DNA from: Clostridia bacterium
GTDB taxonomy: Bacteria > Bacillota > DULZ01
Direction: 5' to 3'
Assembly: GCA_012520135.1 (NCBI GenBank)
Contig: JAAYOX010000134.1
Coordinates: 1 to 5,435 of the forward strand
Length of the DNA stretch: 5,435 nt
Every line of letters begins with the position of its first letter. Within the stretch, counting starts at the first letter, position 1. A model generated the notes under the pieces. The model did not search any database and was not told the origin of the DNA. It was given only the letters and a program-made list of their open reading frames with translations. The position numbers and the translations under genes were made by a program. Positions 1-5,435 of the stretch are shown here, piece by piece.

Positions 1-281
1 CCTTCTACCAACAAGGGAGCATATTTTTGGATAAGGGGATTATTAATAATCTCCGTGTGTGTCACTAATGCCCCAATACTGATCCCATCGCCTGTTTCCT
101 TGATTTGTTTAAGTTCCTCTAATCCACTGAGATCTATGACCTGCCCGGGGGCCACTTTTTTCTGTTTAATTTTGACTAACAAATCCGTACCCCCGGCTAC
201 CGGAGTACATGATTTATTTGCTTTAATTGACAGTGCCTCCGCAAGACTTCCCGGTTTTATCAAATCAAAATAAGGCAACAT
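1..281 (-). CDS. FAD-binding subunit of a xanthine dehydrogenase-family molybdenum hydroxylase (CoxM/XdhB-like), N-terminal part
   Basis: This is the medium subunit, which passes electrons from the iron-sulfur subunit through FAD to an acceptor. The 93 visible residues begin MLPYFDLIKPGSLAEAL, a usual start for this family. They include the FAD pyrophosphate-binding motif AGGTDLLVKIK (about residues 29-39) and the segment ISIGALVTHTEI (about residues 69-80), both characteristic of the FAD_binding_5 domain. The family is about 280-300 residues long, so roughly two thirds lie beyond position 1, including the second FAD motif (TIGGN type). The ATG at 279-281 is supported by the Shine-Dalgarno sequence GGGGGTGAG (285-293). 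It starts 20 nt after the stop of the molybdenum subunit, so the two are surely co-transcribed in the small-large-medium order common in such operons. Confidence in the family is high; the substrate is unknown. Confidence 0.93.
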   Translation of the reverse strand, partial: MLPYFDLIKPGSLAEALSIKANKSCTPVAGGTDLLVKIKQKKVAPGQVIDLSGLEELKQIKETGDGISIGALVTHTEIINNPLIQKYAPLLVE

Positions 282-301
282 TTTCTCACCCCCAACAGCC
301 G

Positions 302-2569
302 TCAGCTAATTTTTTTATGAGCCAAATTGTACACCATTTCGGGAGTTGCAGGCAGTTTGGTAATGTTAATATCCAGAACATCACAGATAGCATTGATAAC
401 GGCGGGGGTAATAGGGTTGCACACAGCTTCGCCTATACCTTTAGCGCCAAAAGGCCCTGTGCTTTCCAAAGCCTCAACAGGTACAGTATCCATCTCGGGA
501 ATATCCAATGCAGTCGGAATGATATAAGTTGACAAATCTCTAGTCAGATATTGTCCCTCATCCAAGATAACATCTTCCATCAGCGCAAAACCCATTCCCA
601 TTACTGTACCGCCTTCAGCCTGTCCTTCCAGCCCCTGAATATTAATTATGCGTCCGGCATCGGGACTGACCACGGCCTTCAGTACCCTGGCTTCCCCGGT
701 TAATTCATTGACTTCCACAAGAGCCATCTCCGATATATAACTGAACACATAATGAGGGAGTCCCAAAGCCTCGTTAAATTCAAGCTCTGAAGTTGGCCAG
801 TCAAACCTGGAAGTATATCGAATCGTTCCCTTCCGTCCCGCTACATTGCTCGCAATTTCCTTATAGGTGATACTTCTGTCCCCATCTTTTGTGGAGATAT
901 TGTTAACACCGAATTGCAGTAAATCAGGTGCTACTCCTAACGCCCGGGAGGCTTCCGCCAATAGCAGTGCCTTCACTTTTCTGCCGGAAATGACAATAGC
1001 ATTCCCACCGGTATAAATTGATCTTGAGGCACTGGTACTTCCTGAATCCGGAGAGGTCCTGGAGTCCCCTATTTCCACATGAATATTGTCAGGATCAGTA
1101 TGCAAAACTTCCGCTGCTATCTGCGCAAAAGCAGTAGCATTTCCCTGCCCTATATCGGGACAGCCAACCTTTACATTGAAGGAACCGTCCGGTAATAGCC
1201 TAATATCCGCTGAACCGTAATCCGGGAAAAAAGAACCCAGTCCACAACCCTGGTGAGAGCAGGCTATGCCAATTGCTCTTTTCAGGTAAGGAACATCTGT
1301 CTTGAGATACTCTTCTTTATTTACCCATAAGTCATGCTTTTTAAGTTGATTTAAGGTATCTGCTATTCCCACACTTGGCGCAGGCAGATGCCCCAACCCG
1401 GCACTTTGATTGTTTTGTAACGCATTTTTGATTCTGATTTCTAGCGGATCAATACCAAGCTTTTTACTGATCAGATCCAGTTGCCTCTCAATGGCAAAAG
1501 TAGCTTGAGTAGCACCAAATCCTCTAAAGGCAGAACCCAACGTATTATTCGTATAGACACAATAGCCTTCCAGGTAAGTATTTGGTACATAATATGGACC
1601 GCAAGCGTGCTCCAAGGCTAATTTCATGACGGCACTGCCCAGAGCGTTATACGGACCGGTATCCGCCACAACCCTGCATTGGTTTGCAATTAATCTACCG
1701 TCTTTAGTCACGCCGGTTTTTAGCGTAATTTTCAATGGCAGTCTTTTCTGCCCGGCAATTACGGATTCTTCCCGATCCCAGACTGTTTTTACCGGTCTTC
1801 CGGTCTTTAACGTTCCCAAAGCCAATAGAATTTGTGTAGTAATTTCATCCTTGCCGCCAAATCCACCGCCAATGGGATGTCCCACAACATGGATCTTATC
1901 TTCCGGATAAGCCAATGACCTGGCAATCTGGATAATATCACGGTTGGGGTATTGTGAGCTGCTAAAAACGGTAATAATACCGTCTTCATCTATGGTAGCT
2001 ACTCCGCCCTCAGTTTCCAGAAAGGTATGCATCTGCCTGGGTGTATAGTAAGTTTCTTCAACCACCAAGTCGCAGCTTTCAAATGCTTCAGCTACGTTGC
2101 CTTTGGTAATCACAACATGTTCCAGGACATTCCCATCCTTATGAACTTTCGTAGTATTTTTGATCGCTTCTTCCATATCGGATACTACCGGCAGAGGTTC
2201 ATAATCTACTTCTATTAAATCTAAAGCTTCATAAGCTGTCCTCTTGTCTTCAGCAAGTACGTACGCTACAGCATCACCCATGAACCTGACTTTTTCCTGA
2301 CACAAAACCGGCTGATCTTGAGTGATAATGCCAAAAGCATTTAATCCCGGTACATCTTCATAAGTTAATACATCAATCACACCGGATTTTTCTTTTGCTT
2401 TGCTTACATCAATGCTTTTAATAAGAGCGTGAGGGTACTTACTTCTTAAGACGGCTCCCCAAAGCATATCCGGAAAAGCCATATCGGTAACATATCGAAC
2501 GGCGCCGGTAACTTTTTGTTTTGCATCAATCCTCGGCAGAGGCTTTCCTATCCAACGAAATTGCGACAT
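302..2569 (-). CDS. Molybdopterin-binding catalytic subunit of a xanthine dehydrogenase-family molybdenum hydroxylase (CoxL/XdhA-like)
   Basis: This 755-residue large subunit carries the molybdenum-cytosine/molybdopterin site that hydroxylates a heterocycle or aldehyde using water. The N-terminal 'hammerhead' domain covers about residues 17-125 (GxxxYxxD-like start, then a DAVAYVLAED segment). The Mo-binding domain follows, with GGGFGGK at 234-240, AFRGFG at 347-352, a GQG turn at 474-476, a GSTSASRS stretch at 510-517, and GAKGIGE at 708-714. Glu714 aligns with the catalytic glutamate (Glu1261 of bovine xanthine oxidase). FRGFG marks the xanthine dehydrogenase/aldehyde oxidase branch; the AYxCSFR and AYRGAGR loops of CO dehydrogenases are absent. 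Asp241, just after GGGFGGK, lies where bovine xanthine oxidase has Glu802. This is compatible with, but not proof of, a purine-like substrate. The start ATG overlaps the stop of the [2Fe-2S] gene by one base (TAATG) and has the site AGAGGTGAT upstream, suggesting translational coupling. The C-terminus (LPATPEMVY) is a normal family ending, so the TGA here is a real stop. Confidence 0.95.
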   Translation of the reverse strand: MSQFRWIGKPLPRIDAKQKVTGAVRYVTDMAFPDMLWGAVLRSKYPHALIKSIDVSKAKEKSGVIDVLTYEDVPGLNAFGIITQDQPVLCQEKVRFMGDAVAYVLAEDKRTAYEALDLIEVDYEPLPVVSDMEEAIKNTTKVHKDGNVLEHVVITKGNVAEAFESCDLVVEETYYTPRQMHTFLETEGGVATIDEDGIITVFSSSQYPNRDIIQIARSLAYPEDKIHVVGHPIGGGFGGKDEITTQILLALGTLKTGRPVKTVWDREESVIAGQKRLPLKITLKTGVTKDGRLIANQCRVVADTGPYNALGSAVMKLALEHACGPYYVPNTYLEGYCVYTNNTLGSAFRGFGATQATFAIERQLDLISKKLGIDPLEIRIKNALQNNQSAGLGHLPAPSVGIADTLNQLKKHDLWVNKEEYLKTDVPYLKRAIGIACSHQGCGLGSFFPDYGSADIRLLPDGSFNVKVGCPDIGQGNATAFAQIAAEVLHTDPDNIHVEIGDSRTSPDSGSTSASRSIYTGGNAIVISGRKVKALLLAEASRALGVAPDLLQFGVNNISTKDGDRSITYKEIASNVAGRKGTIRYTSRFDWPTSELEFNEALGLPHYVFSYISEMALVEVNELTGEARVLKAVVSPDAGRIINIQGLEGQAEGGTVMGMGFALMEDVILDEGQYLTRDLSTYIIPTALDIPEMDTVPVEALESTGPFGAKGIGEAVCNPITPAVINAICDVLDINITKLPATPEMVYNLAHKKIS

Positions 2570-3048
2570 TATATCACCTCTTCCGTTTGTCCGCTTGCAC
2601 CTTTAACAGCCTTGATAATCTTGGTATAGCCTGTACATCTGCATAAGTTACCGGAAATAGCCTTCCGTATTTCTTCTTCTGTTGGCTTACTGTTCTGCAG
2701 CAACAGGCTCTTGGCTGCCAAAATCATTCCCGGTGTACAATAGCCGCATTGCACTGCCCCTGCTTCAATAAATTTTTGCTGTAAAATATCCAGTTCTCCG
2801 TCTTTACTCAAACCTTCAATAGTGGTAACCTTTTTACCCTCCACCTGCGAAATTAAAACCAAGCAGGAATTGACCGGAGCATTGTCGAGTAAAACAGTAC
2901 AAGCACCACATTCTCCCTGCCCGCAACCCTCTTTTGTTCCAGTTAGGTCAAGCACATCCCTAATTACTTCCAGTAAGGTTAAATTGGGCTCAACAGTGAT
3001 ACTTTGGGGTTCCTCATTTAGAACAAAATTAACGGTAATTTTATTCAT
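2569..3048 (-). CDS. [2Fe-2S] iron-sulfur subunit of a xanthine dehydrogenase-family molybdenum hydroxylase (CoxS/XdhC-like)
   Basis: This 159-residue small subunit carries two [2Fe-2S] clusters that move electrons from the molybdenum centre to FAD. The N-terminal plant-ferredoxin-like domain has Cys42, Cys47, Cys50 and Cys62 (GCGQGECGACTVLL then NSC). The C-terminal helical domain has Cys101, Cys104, Cys136 and Cys138 (QCGYCTPGM and NLCRCTGY). All eight ligands are present, and the length matches the usual 150-170 residues. I chose the ATG at 3046-3048 (MNKITVNFVLN) over an ATG 57 nt upstream at 3105. The family begins with this beta strand, and AAGAGGT (3055-3061) sits 6 nt before it. The frame ends in TAATG, overlapping the molybdenum subunit start. 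An 88-nt spacer separates it from the thioredoxin gene upstream. No cysteine is replaced, so the subunit should be functional. Confidence 0.95.
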   Translation of the reverse strand: MNKITVNFVLNEEPQSITVEPNLTLLEVIRDVLDLTGTKEGCGQGECGACTVLLDNAPVNSCLVLISQVEGKKVTTIEGLSKDGELDILQQKFIEAGAVQCGYCTPGMILAAKSLLLQNSKPTEEEIRKAISGNLCRCTGYTKIIKAVKGASGQTEEVI

Positions 3049-3136
3049 AGCCAAACCTCTTGCTCCCCCCTTGCTATGGCAAGTGCTAGTGCTCACGATC
3101 ACCAATTGTTTCAGTGGTCAGTCCCTGATTGCAAAC

Positions 3137-3418
3137 TTAAGCTTCCAGCCTCTTCTTAATTTCAGCAATCAATTCGTCTTCGGGGGGAATGATACTTTCG
3201 TACACGATGTCGCCATTGATACAAATAGTGGGTATTTTACTGACTCCTCTTTCCCGCATCAATTTAACAGCTGCTTTGTCTTTGATTTTATGCTCAACGA
3301 TTTCAATTTCTCCGTCGATTTCATCTCTGGCATTTTCTACTGCTTCTTTGGCGTAAGTACATGGGGCGCACCCGGCGGAATCCAGGGTAAACATTTCAAT
3401 CAAAACTTTTTTGGTCAC
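3137..3418 (-). CDS. Small thioredoxin-like protein with a CAPC redox site
   Basis: This 93-residue cytoplasmic protein has no signal peptide or membrane segment. Its layout is that of a minimal thioredoxin/glutaredoxin fold. A first beta strand (VLIEMFTL) leads into Cys17-Ala-Pro-Cys20 at the start of helix 1, and the cis-proline loop is VSKIPTICING (Pro63). A C-terminal helix (DELIAEIKKRLEA) closes the fold. The length is close to the short archaeal/bacterial thioredoxin-like proteins and below the ~105 residues of classical thioredoxin, whose WCGPC site it lacks. The GTG start at 3416-3418 is set by the strong ribosome site AAGGAGGT (3428-3435), which overlaps the true stop codon of the selenoprotein gene upstream. 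The tight spacing suggests it serves as a dedicated reductant or thiol partner of that protein; the partnership is inference. Confidence 0.88.
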   Translation of the reverse strand: MTKKVLIEMFTLDSAGCAPCTYAKEAVENARDEIDGEIEIVEHKIKDKAAVKLMRERGVSKIPTICINGDIVYESIIPPEDELIAEIKKRLEA

Positions 3419-3427
3419 GGTAACTGC

Positions 3428-3435
3428 ACCTCCTT
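3428..3435 (-). promoter_or_regulatory. Ribosome binding site that fixes the GTG start of the thioredoxin-like gene
   Basis: AAGGAGGT is a near-perfect anti-16S match, 9 nt upstream of GTG 3416-3418. Its first two bases are the last two bases of the TAA that ends the read-through frame of the upstream gene. This stop/ribosome-site overlap is normal operon packing and supports TAA, not the earlier UGA, as the real end of the upstream protein. Confidence 0.85.
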
Positions 3436-4432
3436 AACCTTGATGCACCAGATTTGTAATTGCTTTGACGTTTTCCAAACTGGAACTGTAAGGCAAGTCT
3501 CAACCGGGGGCTAGAACAAACCCGGGTCCCCGACCTACTTCAATAACATCCTGAGCAAACTTGATGTTATCTTCTACTTCTCCAAACAAAAGGCCAACGG
3601 TCAGGGGAAGATTCCCGATAAATACTTTACGATGCTTTCTTGCTTCCTCAGCAGCGTAAGCAAACTTAATGTTTTCATCAAAGGCAAAACCGTCGGTATC
3701 TGATTTACATAAGTTGGGCACTACTCTGGTCGCATCGCCGCAGACAAACAACAAGGAAATACCGTTATAGTTTCTTACCAGTTCTGTGGTAGGCTTGAAA
3801 GCAGTCAAGACAAATCTGTCATACATTTGGGGGCTAATCTGGGAAACCATGGGGTCAACGATAGCGATAATTTCTACGCCTCTTTTTAAATACATTTCAG
3901 ACATTGCCCGGCAGACTTGGCTGCAAAACTCCATAACTTCCAGAACTTCATCGGGGTTTTTGACCATTTTACTAATCAGCTTGCTGCCCATTAAATGCAG
4001 TCCCAAGGTGAAGGGCCCGCATACCAAACCCATCAGGCCGATGTCGTCTTTATACTCTTTGACTAACCTTTCGGTAGCCTCTAAAACAATAGGAATGCGG
4101 CCGTCTTTTTCGGTCGGTACTTTTAACTCACTTAGAGGAACCTTGTCTAAAATATGGCCGATAACCGAGGGGAGATTGTCTTTGGCCCATTGCAACTCAC
4201 AGCCGAGGGCTTCTGCTTCTAACTGGAGGTCAAACACGATTGGCAAACCGTCAGGATTATACTCCTCCCTTGCTTTGGCCAAACCTTGGCAAATCAGGTC
4301 TGCCGACTTTAGATATTCATCGGCATCTTTACCCAACAAGTATGCCCCATGCACTCCTACATAAGGCACCCAAGGAACCCTAGGGGGTTCTCCGTATCTT
4401 AGGGCTGTCATCAGAATCTCCTTATTGGTCAT
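3434..4432 (-). CDS. UroD/MtaA-fold methyltransferase-like protein, probable selenoprotein (in-frame UGA read as Sec311)
   Basis: The product belongs to the uroporphyrinogen decarboxylase/MtaA-CmuA superfamily, whose MtaA/MtbA members move methyl groups from a corrinoid protein to a thiol using a zinc site. Visible marks are MTNKEILMTALRYGEPPRVPW at the start, CGPFTLGLHLMGS (138-150), IVDPMVSQISPQMYDRFV (191-208), the metal-loop segment LLFVCGDATRVVPN (227-240) and FVLAPG (305-310). A UGA codon (3500-3502) follows exactly where the family has the APGC cysteine. The frame then continues for 21 codons (DLPYSSSLENVKA...), a typical family C-terminus, to TAA at 3434-3436, giving 332 residues in all. 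The hairpin after the UGA fits a bacterial SECIS. The usual first zinc ligand, His of HxC, is Phe229 here; Cys231 is kept. It lacks the hallmarks of true HemE. The ATG has AAGGAGA (4439-4445) 6 nt upstream. It is the first gene of the five-gene operon. Alternatives are a nonsense mutation or a sequencing error of TGC/TGT; the intact downstream frame and the hairpin argue against both. No corrinoid-protein gene is in the window, so the reaction is unknown. Confidence 0.85.
3467..3502 (-). promoter_or_regulatory. Candidate bacterial SECIS element with its UGA codon
   Basis: Counting the U of UGA as 1, the RNA can form an upper stem UUCCA (18-22) with UGGAA (26-30), closing the triloop GUU (23-25). 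A lower interrupted stem pairs GACUU (4-8) with AA-C-GUC (31-36), leaving one bulged C and an internal loop. The apical loop therefore starts with G23-U24, the same positions as the SelB-contacting G23/U24 of E. coli fdhF as I remember that element. It also meets the general bacterial rule of a guanosine at the start of the loop, about 16-37 nt after the UGA. The stem is short and the triloop small, so folding alone is moderate evidence; its strength is the coincidence with the Cys-aligned UGA. Confidence 0.7.
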
Positions 4433-4464
4433 AACCTATCTCCTTTCACTTATAACCGACAGGT

Positions 4465-4494
4465 TTTATCGTTTCTGTTATGATGGGAAAACAA
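4465..4494 (-). promoter_or_regulatory. Weak candidate sigma-A promoter of the selenoprotein operon
   Basis: On the minus strand TTGTTT (4489-4494) and GATAAA (4465-4470) are separated by 18 nt and lie a short way upstream of the ribosome site of the first operon gene. Each hexamer departs from consensus at two positions, so this is only the best-placed candidate. The -35 part lies inside the inverted repeat at 4484-4500, which would let a repressor block it. Confidence 0.25.
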
Positions 4495-4500
4495 GTCCCA
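4484..4500. repeat. Inverted repeat TGGGA-N7-TCCCA, possible operator
   Basis: Perfect 5-bp arms (4484-4488 and 4496-4500) are separated by 7 nt and lie over the candidate -35 region of the operon. A dimeric regulator site is possible. As an RNA hairpin it has only five pairs and no U-run, so it is not a terminator. Confidence 0.35.
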
Positions 4501-4505
4501 ATTGC

Positions 4506-4581
4506 AGTCTTAACGATTACAATCAAGACTTGTATTAAACTAGGATACTACTTCGTCTCCGGGAGGAGATACACCAAGACT
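4506..4581. repeat. Three AAGACT/AGTCTT half-sites, possible regulator binding sites
   Basis: On the plus strand AGTCTT (4506-4511) and AAGACT (4525-4530) form an inverted repeat with a 13-nt spacer that itself contains GATT-AC-AATC. A second direct copy, CAAGACT (4575-4581), repeats CAAGACT (4524-4530) 51 bp away. Such spaced sites just upstream of a promoter are typical for a transcription factor; no regulator gene is in the window. Confidence 0.4.
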
Positions 4582-4724
4582 AATAACCTATTCGCTCATC
4601 GTCAGACATAAATTCAAATACTCGGGACAAATTCTAATTATTTGCGCTAAACAGTTCTAGAATACTGCTGCTATTTAACCGGTTACCACCTCCTCTAAGT
4701 AATGCGCATTGAAAATCGTGTTCT

Positions 4725-4750
4725 TGTTTCCTGTTCCGAAACGCTGTTTC
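4725..4750. repeat. TGTTTC repeats 20 bp apart with an internal GAAACG inverted copy
   Basis: TGTTTC occurs at 4725-4730 and 4745-4750, exactly 20 bp or about two helical turns apart. The variant TGTTCC (4732-4737) and the inverted GAAACG (4738-4743) lie between them. GAAACGCTGTTTC forms a 13-bp inverted repeat. Same-face spacing suggests a protein site, although low sequence complexity makes chance possible. Confidence 0.35.
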
Positions 4751-4828
4751 AATTATTGTTTAGTTCTATTCGCTATGTTTATTTATAATTCCTGCTTATC
4801 AAATTAATTTGTAGGCTTTAATTTAAAT

Positions 4829-4860
4829 AAAAAAAAGAACCTCAGGTGAGTGAGGTCCCA
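4829..4860 (-). terminator. Rho-independent terminator of the permease gene
   Basis: Read on the minus strand, GGACCTCA (4851-4858) pairs with TGAGGTTC (4837-4844) around a 6-nt loop. This gives an 8-bp stem with one G-U pair, followed directly by eight U (4829-4836). It lies about 50 nt after the permease stop, in the right orientation, and separates the permease from the operon downstream. Confidence 0.88.
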
Positions 4861-4911
4861 TTTTGGGGGTTTTACTTTGACTGGCTGCCTTAGACTGATT
4901 ACTGGAACAAT

Positions 4912-5435
4912 TTAAGCTTCTTGCCCTACTGTCACATCTTCACTAACAGTTTCCTCCGACTTATCTTTAGGAAAGATAATATTCAGTATAATAGCTACCA
5001 ACGCTGCTACAACTATACCGGAACTACCGAAAATTAACCGGATGGATTCGGGAAACTGTGCCAATGCCTGCGGAGAACCGCCAAGTCCTAACCCCAAGCC
5101 CAGAGAAATGGCCACAATCAGCAAGTTCCTATTACTTGCCTCAGATCTGCTGATCATTTGGATACCTAGGGAGCAAATCATGGTGAACATAACCATACCT
5201 GCTCCACCCAGCACACTTGGATGCATTACTGATACAACAGCTCCCAATTTGGGCACCAAACCCATCAGGACCAAAAATCCGGCACCGATCTGCACAACAT
5301 ATCTACTGGCAACTCTAGTAAAAGCAATAATTCCTACGTTCTGGTTAAAAGTAGTATTAGGCAAAGTATTAAAGATGGCAGCAATACTGCTACCCAATCC
5401 ATCACCGATGATACAACCGGAAACTTCTTCATCAG
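4912..5435 (-). CDS. NCS2-family xanthine/urate-type permease, C-terminal part
   Basis: This is an inner-membrane nucleobase symporter of the NCS2/NAT family (xanthine/uracil permease fold). The frame is open to the window edge. 173 full residues are visible, against about 430-460 for the family, so the start lies beyond 5435. The TTG at 5395-5397 is internal: the sequence before it (DEEVSGCIIGDG) continues the family motif GDGLGSSIAAIFNT. The NAT signature is present as QNVGIIAFTR. The Gln-Asn form, together with LPNTTFNQNVG, points to the purine branch rather than the uracil (UraA, Glu-Asn) branch. About four hydrophobic segments follow (YVVQIGAGFLVLMGLV, GGAGMVMFTMICSLGI, LLIVAISLGLGLGLGG, GIVVAALVAIILNIIF), then a charged cytoplasmic tail. 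It ends in TAA ahead of a strong terminator. Its place next to a xanthine dehydrogenase-family operon supports a purine-like substrate, but it is a separate transcription unit. Confidence 0.92.
   Translation of the reverse strand, partial: DEEVSGCIIGDGLGSSIAAIFNTLPNTTFNQNVGIIAFTRVASRYVVQIGAGFLVLMGLVPKLGAVVSVMHPSVLGGAGMVMFTMICSLGIQMISRSEASNRNLLIVAISLGLGLGLGGSPQALAQFPESIRLIFGSSGIVVAALVAIILNIIFPKDKSEETVSEDVTVGQEA

Larger units (their letters stand above)
4433..4828. other. Gene-free intergenic region between the permease terminator and the selenoprotein operon
   Basis: I see no credible coding frame, tRNA or recognised riboswitch in these ~400 bp. Purine, molybdenum-cofactor, T-box and cobalamin leader signatures were looked for by eye and not found. 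The region holds several short repeats and palindromes, listed separately: an inverted repeat at 4484-4500, AAGACT half-sites at 4506-4581, and TGTTTC repeats at 4725-4750. It also has a perfect 10-bp palindrome TAACCGGTTA at 4676-4685 and a small hairpin TCTCC-GGGA-GGAGA at 4556-4569. The part at 4751-4828 is AT-rich. This layout suits a regulated promoter region for the minus-strand operon. No sigma-54 type -24/-12 pair was found on the minus strand. Confidence 0.6.

Noticed and set aside
302..304. TGA ending the molybdenum subunit as a second possible Sec codon
   Set aside because: The protein already ends at a normal family C-terminus (ATPEMVY...), and the sequence after the TGA is the ribosome site and start of the FAD subunit. 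Continuing the frame gives no family similarity.
302..2569. Carbon monoxide dehydrogenase (CoxL) identity of the large subunit
   Set aside because: The active-site loop is AFRGFG, not the AYxCSFR of form I or AYRGAGR of form II enzymes.
3070..3083. Small hairpin CTTGC-CATA-GCAAG between the thioredoxin and [2Fe-2S] genes
   Set aside because: It has only five pairs and no U-run, so it is not a terminator; at most it is a weak intercistronic structure.
3049..3105. Upstream ATG at 3105 as start of the [2Fe-2S] subunit
   Set aside because: The added 19 residues are not family-like, and the internal ATG at 3048 has a better placed ribosome site and begins the conserved first strand.
2822..4364. 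Long plus-strand open frames opposite the operon (2822-3514, 3786-4364) and others at 55-532 and 1626-2218
   Set aside because: They are antiparallel shadows of well-supported minus-strand genes. I recognised no family signature in them.
3500..4432. A 310-residue UroD-like protein ending at the UGA
   Set aside because: It would lack the conserved C-terminal cysteine position and the terminal helix, both of which are encoded in frame after the UGA.
4676..4696. T-box like sequence GGTGGTAACCGG on the minus strand
   Set aside because: It resembles the AGGGTGGTACCGCG core only with an inserted base, with no specifier stem and no terminator/antiterminator pair downstream.
4912..5397. TTG at 5397 as a real start giving a 161-residue membrane protein
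   Set aside because: The frame is open upstream to the window edge and the preceding residues continue the NCS2 motif, so this is simply the permease C-terminal part.

Overview
The window looks like a chromosomal fragment of an anaerobic bacterium, most plausibly of the Firmicutes/Clostridia. The reasons are strong purine-rich Shine-Dalgarno sites before every complete gene, a moderately AT-rich base composition, and the gene content: a molybdenum hydroxylase, a MtaA/UroD-like methyltransferase and an NCS2 purine permease. No taxonomic marker gene is present, so this is inference. Every gene I accept lies on the minus strand, so the biology reads from position 5435 down to 1.

In the direction of transcription: (i) the C-terminal half of an NCS2-family permease of the xanthine/urate type (4912-5435, start outside the window), closed by a clear Rho-independent terminator (4829-4860). 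(ii) About 400 bp without a gene (4433-4828), holding short repeats and palindromes that look like operator sites, plus a weak candidate promoter. (iii) A compact operon. It starts with a UroD/MtaA-fold protein (3434-4432), continues with a 93-residue thioredoxin-like protein with a CAPC site (3137-3418), and ends with the three subunits of a xanthine dehydrogenase-family molybdenum hydroxylase: the [2Fe-2S] subunit (2569-3048), the molybdopterin subunit (302-2569), and the FAD subunit (1-281, cut by the window edge).

The central observation is that the UroD/MtaA-like gene carries an in-frame UGA (3500-3502) exactly where the family has its conserved C-terminal 'APGC' cysteine, a zinc ligand in MtaA/MtbA enzymes. 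The frame continues through a recognisable family C-terminus to a TAA that overlaps the Shine-Dalgarno site of the next gene. Directly after the UGA the RNA can fold into a small hairpin whose apical loop begins with G23-U24 (U of UGA = 1), the same spacing as in the E. coli fdhF SECIS. I therefore annotate it as a 332-residue selenoprotein, not a 310-residue protein. The zinc site is also unusual: the expected His-x-Cys is Phe-Val-Cys, so the site would be Cys231 plus Sec311.

Taken together, the window suggests uptake of a purine-like heterocycle by the permease, hydroxylation by the three-subunit molybdenum enzyme, and an undefined methyl-transfer or redox step by the selenoprotein with its own small thioredoxin. 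The substrate is not determined by the sequence, and the permease is a separate transcription unit, so the pathway link is inference from gene order.
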